This document shows positions 42,421 through 51,544 of a DNA stretch of 64,000 nt, in pieces; positions within the stretch are counted from its first letter, which is position 1, and each line of letters begins with the position of its first letter. Made by a program: the position numbers and the translations under genes. Source of the stretch: Nocardia cyriacigeorgica (GTDB lineage Bacteria > Actinomycetota > Actinomycetes > Mycobacteriales > Mycobacteriaceae); NCBI RefSeq assembly GCF_029868385.1, contig NZ_JARWNX010000051.1:167010-231009 (forward strand), given 5' to 3'. A model generated the notes under the pieces. That model was not told where the DNA came from and ran no database searches. It worked only from the letters and a program-made list of their open reading frames with translations.

Positions 42421-44499
42421 CTACAGCGGTGCGTCGGCCCACCATTGCAGGACGGCGTTCTCGCCGGACAGGCTACCGAATTCGTCCGCGATCGGACCCA
42501 CATAGCCCACGGTGAGCAGGGCGTTCGCGCGGATGGGGTCACCGCCGCCGAAGCCGACCACCATATGGGTGGTGGTGAGCGGACCGGGCGGCTCCGGCTC
42601 GATCCAGTGGTAAGCGGTATACGGTGCACCGCTTTTCGCACCGGTGCTGCGGGAGCTGGGCGGAAGTTCACCGAGTACGGCACGGGCGTCGTCGGCGCTC
42701 TTGTACACCACGATGGTGTAGTTCATATGCGTATCGGATTCGACGCGGCGACGGCATTCCCAGACCGTCTGCCACGGACGCGAGGAGAGTGCGTCGTCCT
42801 CGATGCGCACCTGATCGTCGGGTTCGTACGCGGTGCACATCGCACCCTGGTAGCCCTGTCCGCTCTCGGCGGTGCCCTGCGGCAGCAAGCTCGGGAAGAT
42901 CCGCCTGCTGCGTTCCACCGGATCTTCCTGCGGGGTGATGTCTTTCGCCGGGGTGAAGGTCGAGGCGGCCGAGCCCGCGACGCTGCCTTCCTCGCCGTCC
43001 TCGCCGCCGAGCACGATCACCACCACCGCGAGCACCAACAGCACCACGAGCAGGCCGATGATCGTGAATATCGCGATCATGGCGGGGCTGGCACCGCGCT
43101 TCACCGGAAAGCGATGGCCGAGACCATGATTGGGTCCGTAGGGCGGCACGGGGGCACCGTACCCCTGCCCGCCGCCGTCGGCGGGCGGTTGCTGAGGCTG
43201 CCCTTGCGGAGGTGCCATCGTGGGTGCGGCAGCCGAACCGACGCCCGCTGCCGCACCAGCATCTGCCGGGACCGGCTGCACCTGCTCACCTTTGATGAGC
43301 AGCGACGAGCCCCCAGCGCCCGCGTACGCGGTCACAGTGGTCGGATGTGCACTGCCGTCGTCGGAACCACCGGCGCCACCGACACCGTCGGAATCGTCTG
43401 CGGTGTCGCCACCCACCGAGTCGGTATCGATCCCATCGCCCACACGGGGCGCGTCGGCACCGGCGGCGAAGTTGCCGGCTCCGGGTGTGGAAGCACCCGC
43501 TGTGCCTTGGCCGGTCGGCGCATCCGGGTGGCCCGGAGTGCCGGGCTGCGGGTACTGCGGCATCGGCACACCTGCCGGTGCCGCACCAGCGTGCGGCGCG
43601 GGCGCAGCCGGGTATCCGGCATAGGCCGCCGGGGGCGCACCACGGGTGGGCACCGGCTGATAGGCCGGATTACCGAGCGCATGGCGGGCGGCGGCGGCGA
43701 ATTCGGCGCAGGTGGCGAAGCGGTGGGCGGGATGTTTGGCCATCGCCACCGCCAGGACCGCGTCCAAGGCCGGGGACAGACCGCGCCGTTTGACCGCCAG
43801 CGGCGGAGCGGCCAGTTGCAGGTTGCCGTGGATGATGTCGGCCGGATTCGGCGAATCGAACGGCGCCATGCCCGTGAGCAGCCAATACAGCGTGCACGCC
43901 AGCGAATACTGGTCGGAGCGCGGATCGAGCGCCGAACCGGTCATCTGCTCGGGTGAGGCGAAGGCGAGGGTCGCGGTGAACATGCCCTGCTGGGTGAGTT
44001 GGGTGGTCTCCGCGCGTAGTCGGGCCAGCCCGAAGTCGGTGAGGAACACGCGTTCCCCATGTCCGCCGCCGGAGCGCGCCAGCAGAACGTTGGCGGGCTT
44101 CACATCGCGGTGCAGTACGCCGATGCCGTGCGCGTAGTCCAGCGCCTCGGCCACCCCGTCGATGATCTGGACCGCACGCTCGGGTGGCAGCGTCAACGCG
44201 TTCACCGACGACGCGTCGGCGCCGTCGATGTATTGCATGCTGATCCACTGCTGATCGGCCTCGGTACCGCGGTCGTAGACGGCCACGATGCTCGGGTGGT
44301 CGAGCTGCGCGGCCAAATCGGCCTCGCGTTCGAAACGCGCGCGCACGGAGGCGTCGGCGAACAGGTCCCGGTTCAGCAGTTTGAGCGCGGTCTGCTTGTC
44401 CAGCCGGGGATGGCGGGCCAGGTAGACCGATCCCATCCCCCCCTGGCCGAGCATTCGCTCAATGGTGAATCCGGCGAATACGTCACCGCTGTTGAGCAA
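42421..44499 (-). CDS. Transmembrane Ser/Thr protein kinase (STPK 2)
   Basis: A 692-residue Hanks-type kinase. Residues 10-270 hold GQGGMGSVYLARH, ALKLL (Lys), HRDVKPANVLL and DFGLARL. A Pro/Gly/Ala-rich linker of about 200 residues follows, then one membrane helix (AIFTIIGLLVVLLVLAVVVI) near 472-499 and a 190-residue outside domain with two Cys. The TTG at 44499 is supported by AAGGGGG a few bases upstream. It follows HK2 and RR2 on the same strand, the same order as STPK 1, but with a 206-nt gap. The outside domain is unlike that of STPK 1. Confidence 0.9.
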   Translation of the reverse strand: MLNSGDVFAGFTIERMLGQGGMGSVYLARHPRLDKQTALKLLNRDLFADASVRARFEREADLAAQLDHPSIVAVYDRGTEADQQWISMQYIDGADASSVNALTLPPERAVQIIDGVAEALDYAHGIGVLHRDVKPANVLLARSGGGHGERVFLTDFGLARLRAETTQLTQQGMFTATLAFASPEQMTGSALDPRSDQYSLACTLYWLLTGMAPFDSPNPADIIHGNLQLAAPPLAVKRRGLSPALDAVLAVAMAKHPAHRFATCAEFAAAARHALGNPAYQPVPTRGAPPAAYAGYPAAPAPHAGAAPAGVPMPQYPQPGTPGHPDAPTGQGTAGASTPGAGNFAAGADAPRVGDGIDTDSVGGDTADDSDGVGGAGGSDDGSAHPTTVTAYAGAGGSSLLIKGEQVQPVPADAGAAAGVGSAAAPTMAPPQGQPQQPPADGGGQGYGAPVPPYGPNHGLGHRFPVKRGASPAMIAIFTIIGLLVVLLVLAVVVIVLGGEDGEEGSVAGSAASTFTPAKDITPQEDPVERSRRIFPSLLPQGTAESGQGYQGAMCTAYEPDDQVRIEDDALSSRPWQTVWECRRRVESDTHMNYTIVVYKSADDARAVLGELPPSSRSTGAKSGAPYTAYHWIEPEPPGPLTTTHMVVGFGGGDPIRANALLTVGYVGPIADEFGSLSGENAVLQWWADAPL

Positions 44500-44705
44500 C
44501 GCGACCCCCTTCCGGTGACAGACGGCCCCGTGAGCCTACCGGGCATCGGGACGGATGCGTTCCCATGGATCCACGGTGTCCGCTCGCCGTTGCTCCGAGG
44601 CCCGTACGGTGACGCATCACCACCGCTTCCGGCTCGATCGGATCAGCAGTGTCCCCGCGCGACCGACCCGAGGACGCACCGCTTCCGCCACCGGGCCCGA
44701 CCGGA

Positions 44706-45371
44706 TCAGCCAGGGGTGACCAACCCCGATTCATACGCGAGCACCACCGCCTGTGCCCGATCGCGCAGGTCCAGTTTGGCGAACACCTTCGATACGTGCG
44801 TCTTCACGGTCTGTTCGGCGACGAAGAGCGCCTCGGCGATCTCGGTATTCGACATGCCCTTGGCAATCAGTTCCAGCACTTCCCGTTCGCGCGGGGTCAG
44901 CCCGGCCAGCGCGGGAGTGGGTTTGGTGCGGGTGGCGGCGCGTCTGCTGGTCACATCGGCGATGAGTCTGCGGGTGACGGTCGGCGCGAGCAGGGCCTGA
45001 CCATCGGCCACCACCCGCACCGCACGGACCAGTTCTTCGGCGGGGGCGTCCTTGAGCAGGAATCCGCTGGCGCCGATGCTCAGCGCCTCGTAGACGTAAT
45101 CGTCGATATCGAAGGTGGTGAGCATCAGCACCCGCACCGGTGGATCGAATCCGGCGGCGAGGATGGCGCGGGCCGCGTCGAGGCCGTTCATCTCGGGCAT
45201 GCGCACATCCATCAGCACCACATCCGGACGCAGCCGTTTCGCTTCCGCCACCGCGACCTTCCCGTCGGGCGCGTCACCGATCACGCTGATATCGGATTGC
45301 GCGGCGAGCAGGGCGCCGAACCCCTGGCGCACCATCGCCTGGTCGTCGGCGATCAGAACCGTTATAGCCAC
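44706..45371 (-). CDS. NarL/LuxR-family response regulator 2
   Basis: A 221-residue regulator: receiver domain (VLIADDQAMVRQGFG, phospho-Asp in DVVLMDVRMPEMNG, LTTFDIDDYVYEAL, LKDAPAEELV) and LuxR helix-turn-helix (LTPREREVLELIAKGMSNTE, LFVAEQTVKTHVSKVFAKL). The GTG at 45371 is used. It is 71 nt after HK2. Closely related in plan to response regulator 1, but the receivers differ enough that recent duplication is unlikely. Target genes unknown. Confidence 0.93.
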   Translation of the reverse strand: MAITVLIADDQAMVRQGFGALLAAQSDISVIGDAPDGKVAVAEAKRLRPDVVLMDVRMPEMNGLDAARAILAAGFDPPVRVLMLTTFDIDDYVYEALSIGASGFLLKDAPAEELVRAVRVVADGQALLAPTVTRRLIADVTSRRAATRTKPTPALAGLTPREREVLELIAKGMSNTEIAEALFVAEQTVKTHVSKVFAKLDLRDRAQAVVLAYESGLVTPG

Positions 45372-45442
45372 GCGCCCACCCTAATTCCCCTCGGCGAGCC
45401 GCTGTCACCAGCGGGGACCACCGCTCCCGTCCGACGTCGGGA

Positions 45443-46696
45443 TCAACCGGCCGAGGGGATACCGCTCGGGTCCACCGCTCCGAGCGCCCCACCGGGGACG
45501 AGCGGCAGGCGGGCACGCACCTCGAAACCGCCGTCGGCTCGCGGACCGGCGCTCAGCTCCCCACCGGCGGCCAGCGCCCGTGCCCGCATACCGGCGACAC
45601 CGTGTCCGCCGTTGCCGACCGGACGCGCTGGGGTGGCGCCGGGATCATTGGTCGCCACGATCTCCACCTCGGCCGCTACGGTGATCCGTACCCGGACGGA
45701 GGCGCCGGGCGCGTGCCGTGAGGCGTTGGACAGCGATTCCTGCACGATCCGATACAGCGCGAGCCCGGTGCTGTCCGACACTGCCGACAGCACTCCGTCG
45801 ATCTGCCATTCGATCGGCACTCCGGCGCGGCTGGCACCGATGAACAGCGCCTCCACATCCGCGGCGGTCGGCTGCGGCGCGTGTTCGGGCAGCTGCCCGT
45901 CACTGCGCAACACCCCGAGCATGCCCCGGATCTCGTTGAGGGCTTCGCGGGCGGTGGCACCGATGGATTCGAATTCCTCGCGCGCGGCGGGCGTCACGTC
46001 CTGCACCCGATACGGTGCGGTCTGGGCCTGGACCACCACCAGCGACATGTGATGGGCCACCACATCGTGCAGATCACGCGCGATACGGGCCTTCTCTTCC
46101 AGGATGGCGCGCCGCGCCCGCTCCAGTTCGTTGGCCTCCTCCTGCTGGGTGAGCAGTTTGCGCGATTGCATCAGCCACCGGATCAGCAGGGCGAACAGCA
46201 CGATCGCACCGAAGGACAGCGGCCACGCCCACACCGACTCGCGGAAACCACCGTCGTCGGACATGGTGGTGCCGAGCAGCAGCGAGGTCGCACCCCACAC
46301 CACCGCGATCATCGGCACCGATGCGCGCAACGCCACCGCGAACAGCAGCACGTGCAGGGTGAGGATGTGCACGACCTGGAAGGGAATCTCATTGCCCGGC
46401 TGATGCGGAATGGCCAGCGCGATCACCAGCGCCGAACCGGCCGAGATCGCCCAGCCGAGGGACGGGTTGATCCGGACCAGCAGCACCGGGAAGGCCGCCA
46501 GCGCGGCGAGGAACGGTTGTACCGCCGCTGGCACGTCATGGGTGAGGTGCAGCGTCGGCCAGGCCACGGTGAACAGTACGACCGCCGTGAACACGGTGAA
46601 CAGGTCGAACCACATCCGGCCGTTCAACTGCCGCAGCCGGGCGCGGCGCCGGGCGGCGGGGGTGAGGTCGGTCGTCGCGACAGTCTGGTCCGTCAT
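45443..46696 (-). CDS. Sensor histidine kinase 2 (HisKA_3/DesK type)
   Basis: A 417-residue membrane kinase with about five or six helices in residues 35-180, then a short coiled-coil (LTQQEEANELERARRAILEE), the phospho-His box EKARIARDLHDVVAHHMSLV, and an ATPase domain with IVQESLSNASRHAPG and GNGGHGVAGMRARALAAGG. No outside sensor domain is present. The ATG at 46696 has TAGTGT 7 nt upstream, which suggests leaderless transcription. It starts the second HK-RR-STPK set, divergent from the phospholipase gene. Confidence 0.92.
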   Translation of the reverse strand: MTDQTVATTDLTPAARRRARLRQLNGRMWFDLFTVFTAVVLFTVAWPTLHLTHDVPAAVQPFLAALAAFPVLLVRINPSLGWAISAGSALVIALAIPHQPGNEIPFQVVHILTLHVLLFAVALRASVPMIAVVWGATSLLLGTTMSDDGGFRESVWAWPLSFGAIVLFALLIRWLMQSRKLLTQQEEANELERARRAILEEKARIARDLHDVVAHHMSLVVVQAQTAPYRVQDVTPAAREEFESIGATAREALNEIRGMLGVLRSDGQLPEHAPQPTAADVEALFIGASRAGVPIEWQIDGVLSAVSDSTGLALYRIVQESLSNASRHAPGASVRVRITVAAEVEIVATNDPGATPARPVGNGGHGVAGMRARALAAGGELSAGPRADGGFEVRARLPLVPGGALGAVDPSGIPSAG

Positions 46697-46864
46697 GGCT
46701 ACGACACTAGAAACCATGGCCCCGCCGCGGCCTCATACCCGCGGGTGAATTCCGACCCCCTACCCCGGTGGTAGGGCAGCGCACCGCTCCCCCGAAGGCA
46801 CGGGAGCCGAACCGCTCCGCGGCGGGACGCCCGGGTGGATCGCCCGTTCCTAGCGTCGATGATC

Positions 46865-47677
46865 ATGAGCACACCGACCAGCACCCGTCGCGGTTTCCGC
46901 CCGTCGAGTCCGGCCGAACACGCCGATCCGACCGCTGTGACCACCCGGCCACGCATGGGCCGCGTCGCCGCCCTGACCGCCGCCGCGTTGACCACCATGG
47001 CGGCGACGGTCATGCTGGCGCCCGCGTCGCACGCCGCCGATATCGCACCGGTTCCCGACAACACCTCGGCCGCCGATGCCGTCGCCGATCTGTCCTCCGG
47101 CGCCGGATCCGCCGCGGCCATCCCGGATGATTTCGCCCGCGTGATGGGCTATCGCCCCGCGGTCGTGGACGGACTGCTGGTCGCCCCGCACGGCGACTGC
47201 TCCTCGCCGGTGCCGCTGCCCGCCGAGTTCGATACCGCCTGCAAGGCACACGATCTCGGCTACGACCTGCTGCGCTACGCGGATCGGCAGGGCGCATCGC
47301 TGGGCCCATGGGCCAGGCAGGCCATCGACCGGAGACTCGGCGACCGCATGGGCCGGGCCTGCGATACCCGCACCGACCCGTTCGCCCGCGGCCGATGCCA
47401 CGTGATGGCGGGCGTCGCCGACACCGTCGTCGACCTCAACTCCCGTCGCCAGGGCTACGGCGTGCCGGTCACCGAATCGTTCCTCGGTGCGGGGGCCGTG
47501 GATTCCGATGCCCGCCCCTGGTTGATCGGCGGTGCCGCCGCGACCGCCACCGCCGTCGCCGGTGCGGTCGTGCTCACCCGTGGACGTCGTGCGGCGCGCG
47601 GCCGGTCGAGCGAACGCAGGTCGGGGGGCTCGGGCGAACACAGGTCATGGGTCGCCACGACCATCCCGGCGACGTGA
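46865..47677 (+). CDS. Secreted prokaryotic phospholipase A2-like protein
   Basis: A 270-residue protein. A signal peptide ends at ASHA, about residue 58. The core FDTACKAHDLGYDLLRYADR has the catalytic His-Asp pair of bacterial phospholipase A2; Cys residues before (HGDCSSP) and after (GRACDTRT, GRCHVM) could form the usual disulfides. A helix (PWLIGGAAATATAVAGAVVL) near 220-240 followed by Arg-rich residues may anchor it in the membrane. The ATG at 46865 is used; an ATG 6 nt earlier is possible. It precedes the alpha/beta hydrolase gene by 81 nt. Lipid substrate unknown. Confidence 0.8.
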   Translation: MSTPTSTRRGFRPSSPAEHADPTAVTTRPRMGRVAALTAAALTTMAATVMLAPASHAADIAPVPDNTSAADAVADLSSGAGSAAAIPDDFARVMGYRPAVVDGLLVAPHGDCSSPVPLPAEFDTACKAHDLGYDLLRYADRQGASLGPWARQAIDRRLGDRMGRACDTRTDPFARGRCHVMAGVADTVVDLNSRRQGYGVPVTESFLGAGAVDSDARPWLIGGAAATATAVAGAVVLTRGRRAARGRSSERRSGGSGEHRSWVATTIPAT

Positions 47678-47758
47678 TGACCGGCGCACGACACCGCGAA
47701 TCACCCGGCGGCAGCGCATAGCCCGCCGAATACCGATCGACACAGCAGAGGTTTCACG

Positions 47759-49453
47759 ATGAGCGATTCCGCGACACTCGACCACCCTGGCAATGGCAGC
47801 TGCCCGGTTCCGGAGGCGCCGGACCACCGGGAGCCCGCGACGGCATGGGTCTCGGAACAACCGAATGCCGAAGCAGATGGCCCCGACCCGGGCGAGGGGC
47901 AATCGCGGACGCGCACCGAAGCGACCGCGGTCGGGCGCCGCAAGCGCGCATCCACCGAGTGGCGTGGGCGCGAGAAGAACTCCCACACGAAACACGCCGT
48001 CGCCGAACGGGAAGACCACCGTGACTTCCACCGGCCGGACCGCCCAGCGCCCCACCCCACTCGATCCATCGAGCACGCGGGCGGCCAGCATCGACGTCGC
48101 ACAGTGCGAGATCTGTTGGATCGCGCGTCGGCGCGCGCACCACGCGTCGGCACGACGATCGCCATCACCCTCGGTGTGGCGATCTCACTCGCCCCCGGTC
48201 TGCTGCCACGCACGCCGATGGCGCAGGCGGTGCTGACGGGACTGTTGGTGGCAGTGATGCTCGCCCTCGCCGGGATGGTGCGGTTCGTCGTGCGCCGATG
48301 CGGCGTCACAGCGACTCGACCCACGTGGCGAACGCCGATACTCGCCGCGGCAGCACTGCTGATCGTGGGCGCTGCCACTCATGCCGGTCACTGGCAGAAC
48401 AAGTTGCGGGCGGCGATGGGGACCTCGGCCATCGGGCCGGACTACTGGCTGTGGTGCGCCCTCGGGGCGGCGGCGATCGCGGGTGTGCTCTACGGCCTCG
48501 CCCGTGGGATCGGCTGGGTGTTGCGCACTCTCGGACGCACGCGCGCCCTTGCGGCCGGTGTCGTGGCGGCCGCGGTGCTTGGGCTGGTCGGTATGCCGTC
48601 GGCCGTGGACTGGCGACGCCACACCTACGCCACCGCCAACGCCGCCATCGATCCCGCTGTGCTGCGGCCGGTATCGGCGACGCGATCGGGTAGCGCGGAG
48701 TCGGCGGTCAGCTGGCCCTCGCTCGGCGCGCAGGGCCGACGTTTCGTCTCCGGCGCGCCACAGGGGCCCGTCCGGGTGTATGTCGGGCTGGCCTCGGCGC
48801 CCGATCTGGAATCCCGAGTCGCGCTTGCCGTTCGGGAGCTGGAGCGGGCCGGTGGGTTGAGCCGTTCTCATCTGGTGATCGCGGTGCCCACCGGTTCGGG
48901 CTGGATCGACGCCAACGCGATCGAGGGCCTCGACCAACGTTTCCACGGTGACGTCGCGCTGGTCGGTCTGCAATATTCCTACGCGCCGAGCTGGGCGACC
49001 TTCGTCTTCGGCCGTGAAGCCGCCGTCAGCTCCGCACGCGCGCTGTTCACCGCCGTCGAACAGCGCATCGCCACCCTCGAGGTGAAGCCGCGTCTGCATG
49101 TCTACGGTCAGAGTCTCGGCGCGTTCGGCGGCAGCGCCATCTTCACCGACGCCGCCGATCAGGACCGTCGCACCTGCTCGGTGCTGTGGGCAGGTCCGCC
49201 GGCGGGCGCCGTCCATCGCTCCGGTGCGACCGTACTGGCCAATACCTCCGATCCGGTGGTGCATTGGTCGCCGTCGCTGCTGTGGCGTGCCCCGGATCTG
49301 CGCGGGGCACGGGTGGACGCGCCGGTACCGCGCTGGCTGCCGGTGGTCGGGTTCGTGCAGGCCACCGCCGATCTGCTCGCCGCTCTCGACGCCCCGCCGG
49401 GGCACGGACACCGGTACGGCGCGGACCAGGGCACCGCCCTGCCCGACTGCTGA
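47759..49453 (+). CDS. Membrane alpha/beta-hydrolase family protein
   Basis: A 564-residue protein. The first 110 residues are polar and disordered. Then come about five hydrophobic helices (IAITLGVAISLAPGLLPRTP to VVAAAVLGLVGM) and a C-terminal hydrolase domain with the nucleophile elbow VYGQSLGAFGG and the ending PPGHGHRYGADQG, which together mark the two-domain actinobacterial 'alpha/beta-hydrolase family' proteins. It is likely a membrane esterase or lipase facing outside. The ATG at 47759 has AGAGG 7 nt upstream. Probably in one operon with the phospholipase gene. Confidence 0.87.
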   Translation: MSDSATLDHPGNGSCPVPEAPDHREPATAWVSEQPNAEADGPDPGEGQSRTRTEATAVGRRKRASTEWRGREKNSHTKHAVAEREDHRDFHRPDRPAPHPTRSIEHAGGQHRRRTVRDLLDRASARAPRVGTTIAITLGVAISLAPGLLPRTPMAQAVLTGLLVAVMLALAGMVRFVVRRCGVTATRPTWRTPILAAAALLIVGAATHAGHWQNKLRAAMGTSAIGPDYWLWCALGAAAIAGVLYGLARGIGWVLRTLGRTRALAAGVVAAAVLGLVGMPSAVDWRRHTYATANAAIDPAVLRPVSATRSGSAESAVSWPSLGAQGRRFVSGAPQGPVRVYVGLASAPDLESRVALAVRELERAGGLSRSHLVIAVPTGSGWIDANAIEGLDQRFHGDVALVGLQYSYAPSWATFVFGREAAVSSARALFTAVEQRIATLEVKPRLHVYGQSLGAFGGSAIFTDAADQDRRTCSVLWAGPPAGAVHRSGATVLANTSDPVVHWSPSLLWRAPDLRGARVDAPVPRWLPVVGFVQATADLLAALDAPPGHGHRYGADQGTALPDC

Positions 49454-49463
49454 GCCGCAGGGG

Positions 49464-49493
49464 TTGACCCCACTGTGAAACAGGTTCTAGTTT
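49464..49493 (+). promoter_or_regulatory. Promoter with a KstR-type operator
   Basis: TTGACC (49464-49469) and TAGTTT (49488-49493) are 18 nt apart. Between them TGAAACAGGTTCTA (49476-49489) fits the KstR palindrome TNNAACNNGTTNNA at all eight fixed positions. A repressor bound there would block RNA polymerase. KstR regulates cholesterol use in mycobacteria; whether a KstR acts here is inference. Confidence 0.45.
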
Positions 49494-49498
49494 TGGGT

Positions 49499-49942
49499 GT
49501 GTTTGTCGTGGACGCAACAGTCGAGATAGCCGCACCCGCCGATGTCGTGTGGGGTGTGATCACCGGATTCGAGCGGTACGGGCAGTGGAATCCGTTCGTC
49601 AGCGAATGCCGCTCCACCCTGGAGGTCGGCGCACCGATCGATATGCTCGTGCATCTCACGGGGTCGAAACCACGACGCCAGCGCGAATTCATTCGCAGCC
49701 ACACCCCCGGCCGGGAGTTCAGCTATTCGATGAAGCCGGTGCCGTTGGGCGCACTGCACAGCAGGCGCACCCATACCGTCACCGCCCTCGGCCCGGACCG
49801 CACCCGCTACGAATCCCATTTCGAACTCGGCGGCTGGCTGAAGCCCGCGGTCGAACTCGCGCTCGGCACAGCGCTGCGTCGCGGATTCACCGGGATGACC
49901 GATGGTGTCGTGCGGCAGTCGGAGAGCCTGCACGCCTCCTGA
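49499..49942 (+). CDS. SRPBCC-domain protein
   Basis: A 147-residue START-like/SRPBCC protein with a deep hydrophobic cavity that binds lipids or aromatic compounds. DATVEIAAPADVVWGVITGF and YGQWNPFVSE are the usual N-terminal strand and helix; the C-terminal helix is LELALGTALRRGFTGM-like. The GTG at 49499 was chosen because the promoter's -10 ends at 49493; a GTG at 49475 lies inside that promoter. A KstR-type operator suggests a link to steroid or lipid metabolism, as does the flavoprotein at 55149, though neither proves it. Confidence 0.75.
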   Translation: MFVVDATVEIAAPADVVWGVITGFERYGQWNPFVSECRSTLEVGAPIDMLVHLTGSKPRRQREFIRSHTPGREFSYSMKPVPLGALHSRRTHTVTALGPDRTRYESHFELGGWLKPAVELALGTALRRGFTGMTDGVVRQSESLHAS

Positions 49943-49990
49943 GGACGGTGTGAACCGAGCCGTCATCGGTATCGATGGATAAGACGGATG

Positions 49991-50026
49991 ATCTCGCACC
50001 GGCCGGAGAACCAGCCGGTGCGAGAT
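49991..50026. terminator. Bidirectional terminator between the SRPBCC gene and gatA
   Basis: A perfect 13-bp stem (49991-50003 with 50014-50026) and a 10-nt loop, lying between two convergent genes. Confidence 0.75.
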
Positions 50027-50065
50027 ACGACCTCCGACGATCGGCCCCCACTCAGGCGACCGGCC

Positions 50066-51544
50066 TCACCCCCAGGCGATCGGTCCCCGCGCCGCCTCGT
50101 AGGCCGCGCCGACCCGGTACAGCCGATCGTCGGCCAGTGCGGGCGCCATGATCTGCAATCCGACCGGCATCCCGTCGTCCTTGCTCAGCCCCGACGGCAC
50201 CGACATGGCCGGATGCCCGGCCAGGTTGGTGGGCAGGGTGCACAGGTCCGACAGGTACATGGCCAGCGGATCGTCGACCTTCTCACCCAGCTTCCACGGG
50301 GTGAACGGGCTCGTCGGCGAGACCAGCACGTCGACCTGCTCGTAGGCGGCGTCGAAATCGCGAGCGATGAGCGTGCGGACCTTGAGCGCCTGCCCGTAGT
50401 ACTCGTCGTAGTACCCGGCCGACAGCGCGTAGGTGCCGATCATGATGCGGCGCTTGACCTCGGGGCCGAACCCGGCGGCGCGCGTCGCGGCCATCACCTG
50501 CTCGGCGCTGTGCGCACCGTCGTCGTCGACGCGCAGGCCGTAGCGCATGGCATCGAAACGCGCCAGGTTCGACGACACCTCACTCGGCATGACCAGGTAG
50601 TACGAGGCCAGCGCGTATTCGAAGTGCGGGCAGGACACCTCGACCACCTCGGCGCCCAGTTCCTTCAGCACCGCGACGGCGGCGTCGAACGACTCCAGCA
50701 CACCGGGCTGGTAGCTGTCGGAATGCAGTTCCTTGACCACGCCGACCTTCACCCCGCGCAGGTCACCGCCCGCACCGGCACGCGCCGCTGCCACCACCGG
50801 CGGCACGGGGACATCGCGGGAGGTGGAGTCGCGGGGATCGTGTCCCGCGATCACCTCGTGCAGCAGCGCGGTATCGAGCACCGTGCGCCCACACGGCCCG
50901 CCCTGATCCAGCGAGGACGCACAGGCCACTAGCCCGAAACGAGATACCGTGCCGTAGGTCGGTTTGGTGCCGACGGTCGCCGTCACCGCGGCGGGCTGGC
51001 GGATCGAACCACCGGTGTCGGTGCCGATCGCCAGCGGCGCCTGATTGGATGCGAGGGCTGCCGCCGAACCACCACCGGAGCCGCCGGGGATACGGCTGGT
51101 GTCCCACGGGTTCTTGGTCGGGCCGTAGGCGGAGTTCTCGGTGGACGACCCCATCGCGAACTCGTCCATATTGGTCTTGCCGAGGATCGGGATACCCGCC
51201 GCACGCAGCCGCGTGGTCAGCGTCGCGTCATAGGGCGAGACCCAGCCCTCGAGGATCTTCGATGCGCAGGTGGTCGGCATATCGGTCGTGGTGAACACGT
51301 CCTTGAGCGCCAACGGAACTCCCGCCAGCGGCGAGGCGGGCGCCTGGCCCGCATCCAGCGCGGTGTCCACGGCCGCGGCGGCGGCGAGCGCCTGCTCACC
51401 GGCCACGTGCAGGAAGGCGTTGTATTCGCCGTCGACCTCGGCGATGCGGTCCAGATGCGCCTGGGTGACCCGGGTGGAGGTGACCTCGCGGGTGTGGATC
51501 TTGTCTGCCAGTTCCGCCGCCGACAGCGCCGTCAGGTCGGTCAT
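50066..51544 (-). CDS. gatA: Glu/Asp-tRNA(Gln/Asn) amidotransferase, subunit A
   Basis: A 492-residue amidase-signature subunit that frees ammonia from glutamine for GatB. The catalytic triad is visible: Lys in GVPLALKDVF, the first Ser in PGGSGGGSAAALA, and the second Ser in GTDTGGSIRQPAA. The ATG at 51544 overlaps the gatC stop (ATGA) by 4 bases. Several longer frames of this gene run through gatC in another register and are not real. In M. tuberculosis it follows pfkA; here 17 kb lie between. Confidence 0.97.
   Translation of the reverse strand: MTDLTALSAAELADKIHTREVTSTRVTQAHLDRIAEVDGEYNAFLHVAGEQALAAAAAVDTALDAGQAPASPLAGVPLALKDVFTTTDMPTTCASKILEGWVSPYDATLTTRLRAAGIPILGKTNMDEFAMGSSTENSAYGPTKNPWDTSRIPGGSGGGSAAALASNQAPLAIGTDTGGSIRQPAAVTATVGTKPTYGTVSRFGLVACASSLDQGGPCGRTVLDTALLHEVIAGHDPRDSTSRDVPVPPVVAAARAGAGGDLRGVKVGVVKELHSDSYQPGVLESFDAAVAVLKELGAEVVEVSCPHFEYALASYYLVMPSEVSSNLARFDAMRYGLRVDDDGAHSAEQVMAATRAAGFGPEVKRRIMIGTYALSAGYYDEYYGQALKVRTLIARDFDAAYEQVDVLVSPTSPFTPWKLGEKVDDPLAMYLSDLCTLPTNLAGHPAMSVPSGLSKDDGMPVGLQIMAPALADDRLYRVGAAYEAARGPIAWG

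Noticed and set aside
42364..43956. 530-codon frame on the plus strand opposite STPK 2
   Set aside because: Low-complexity Arg/Gly-rich product; kinase motifs on the other strand are intact.
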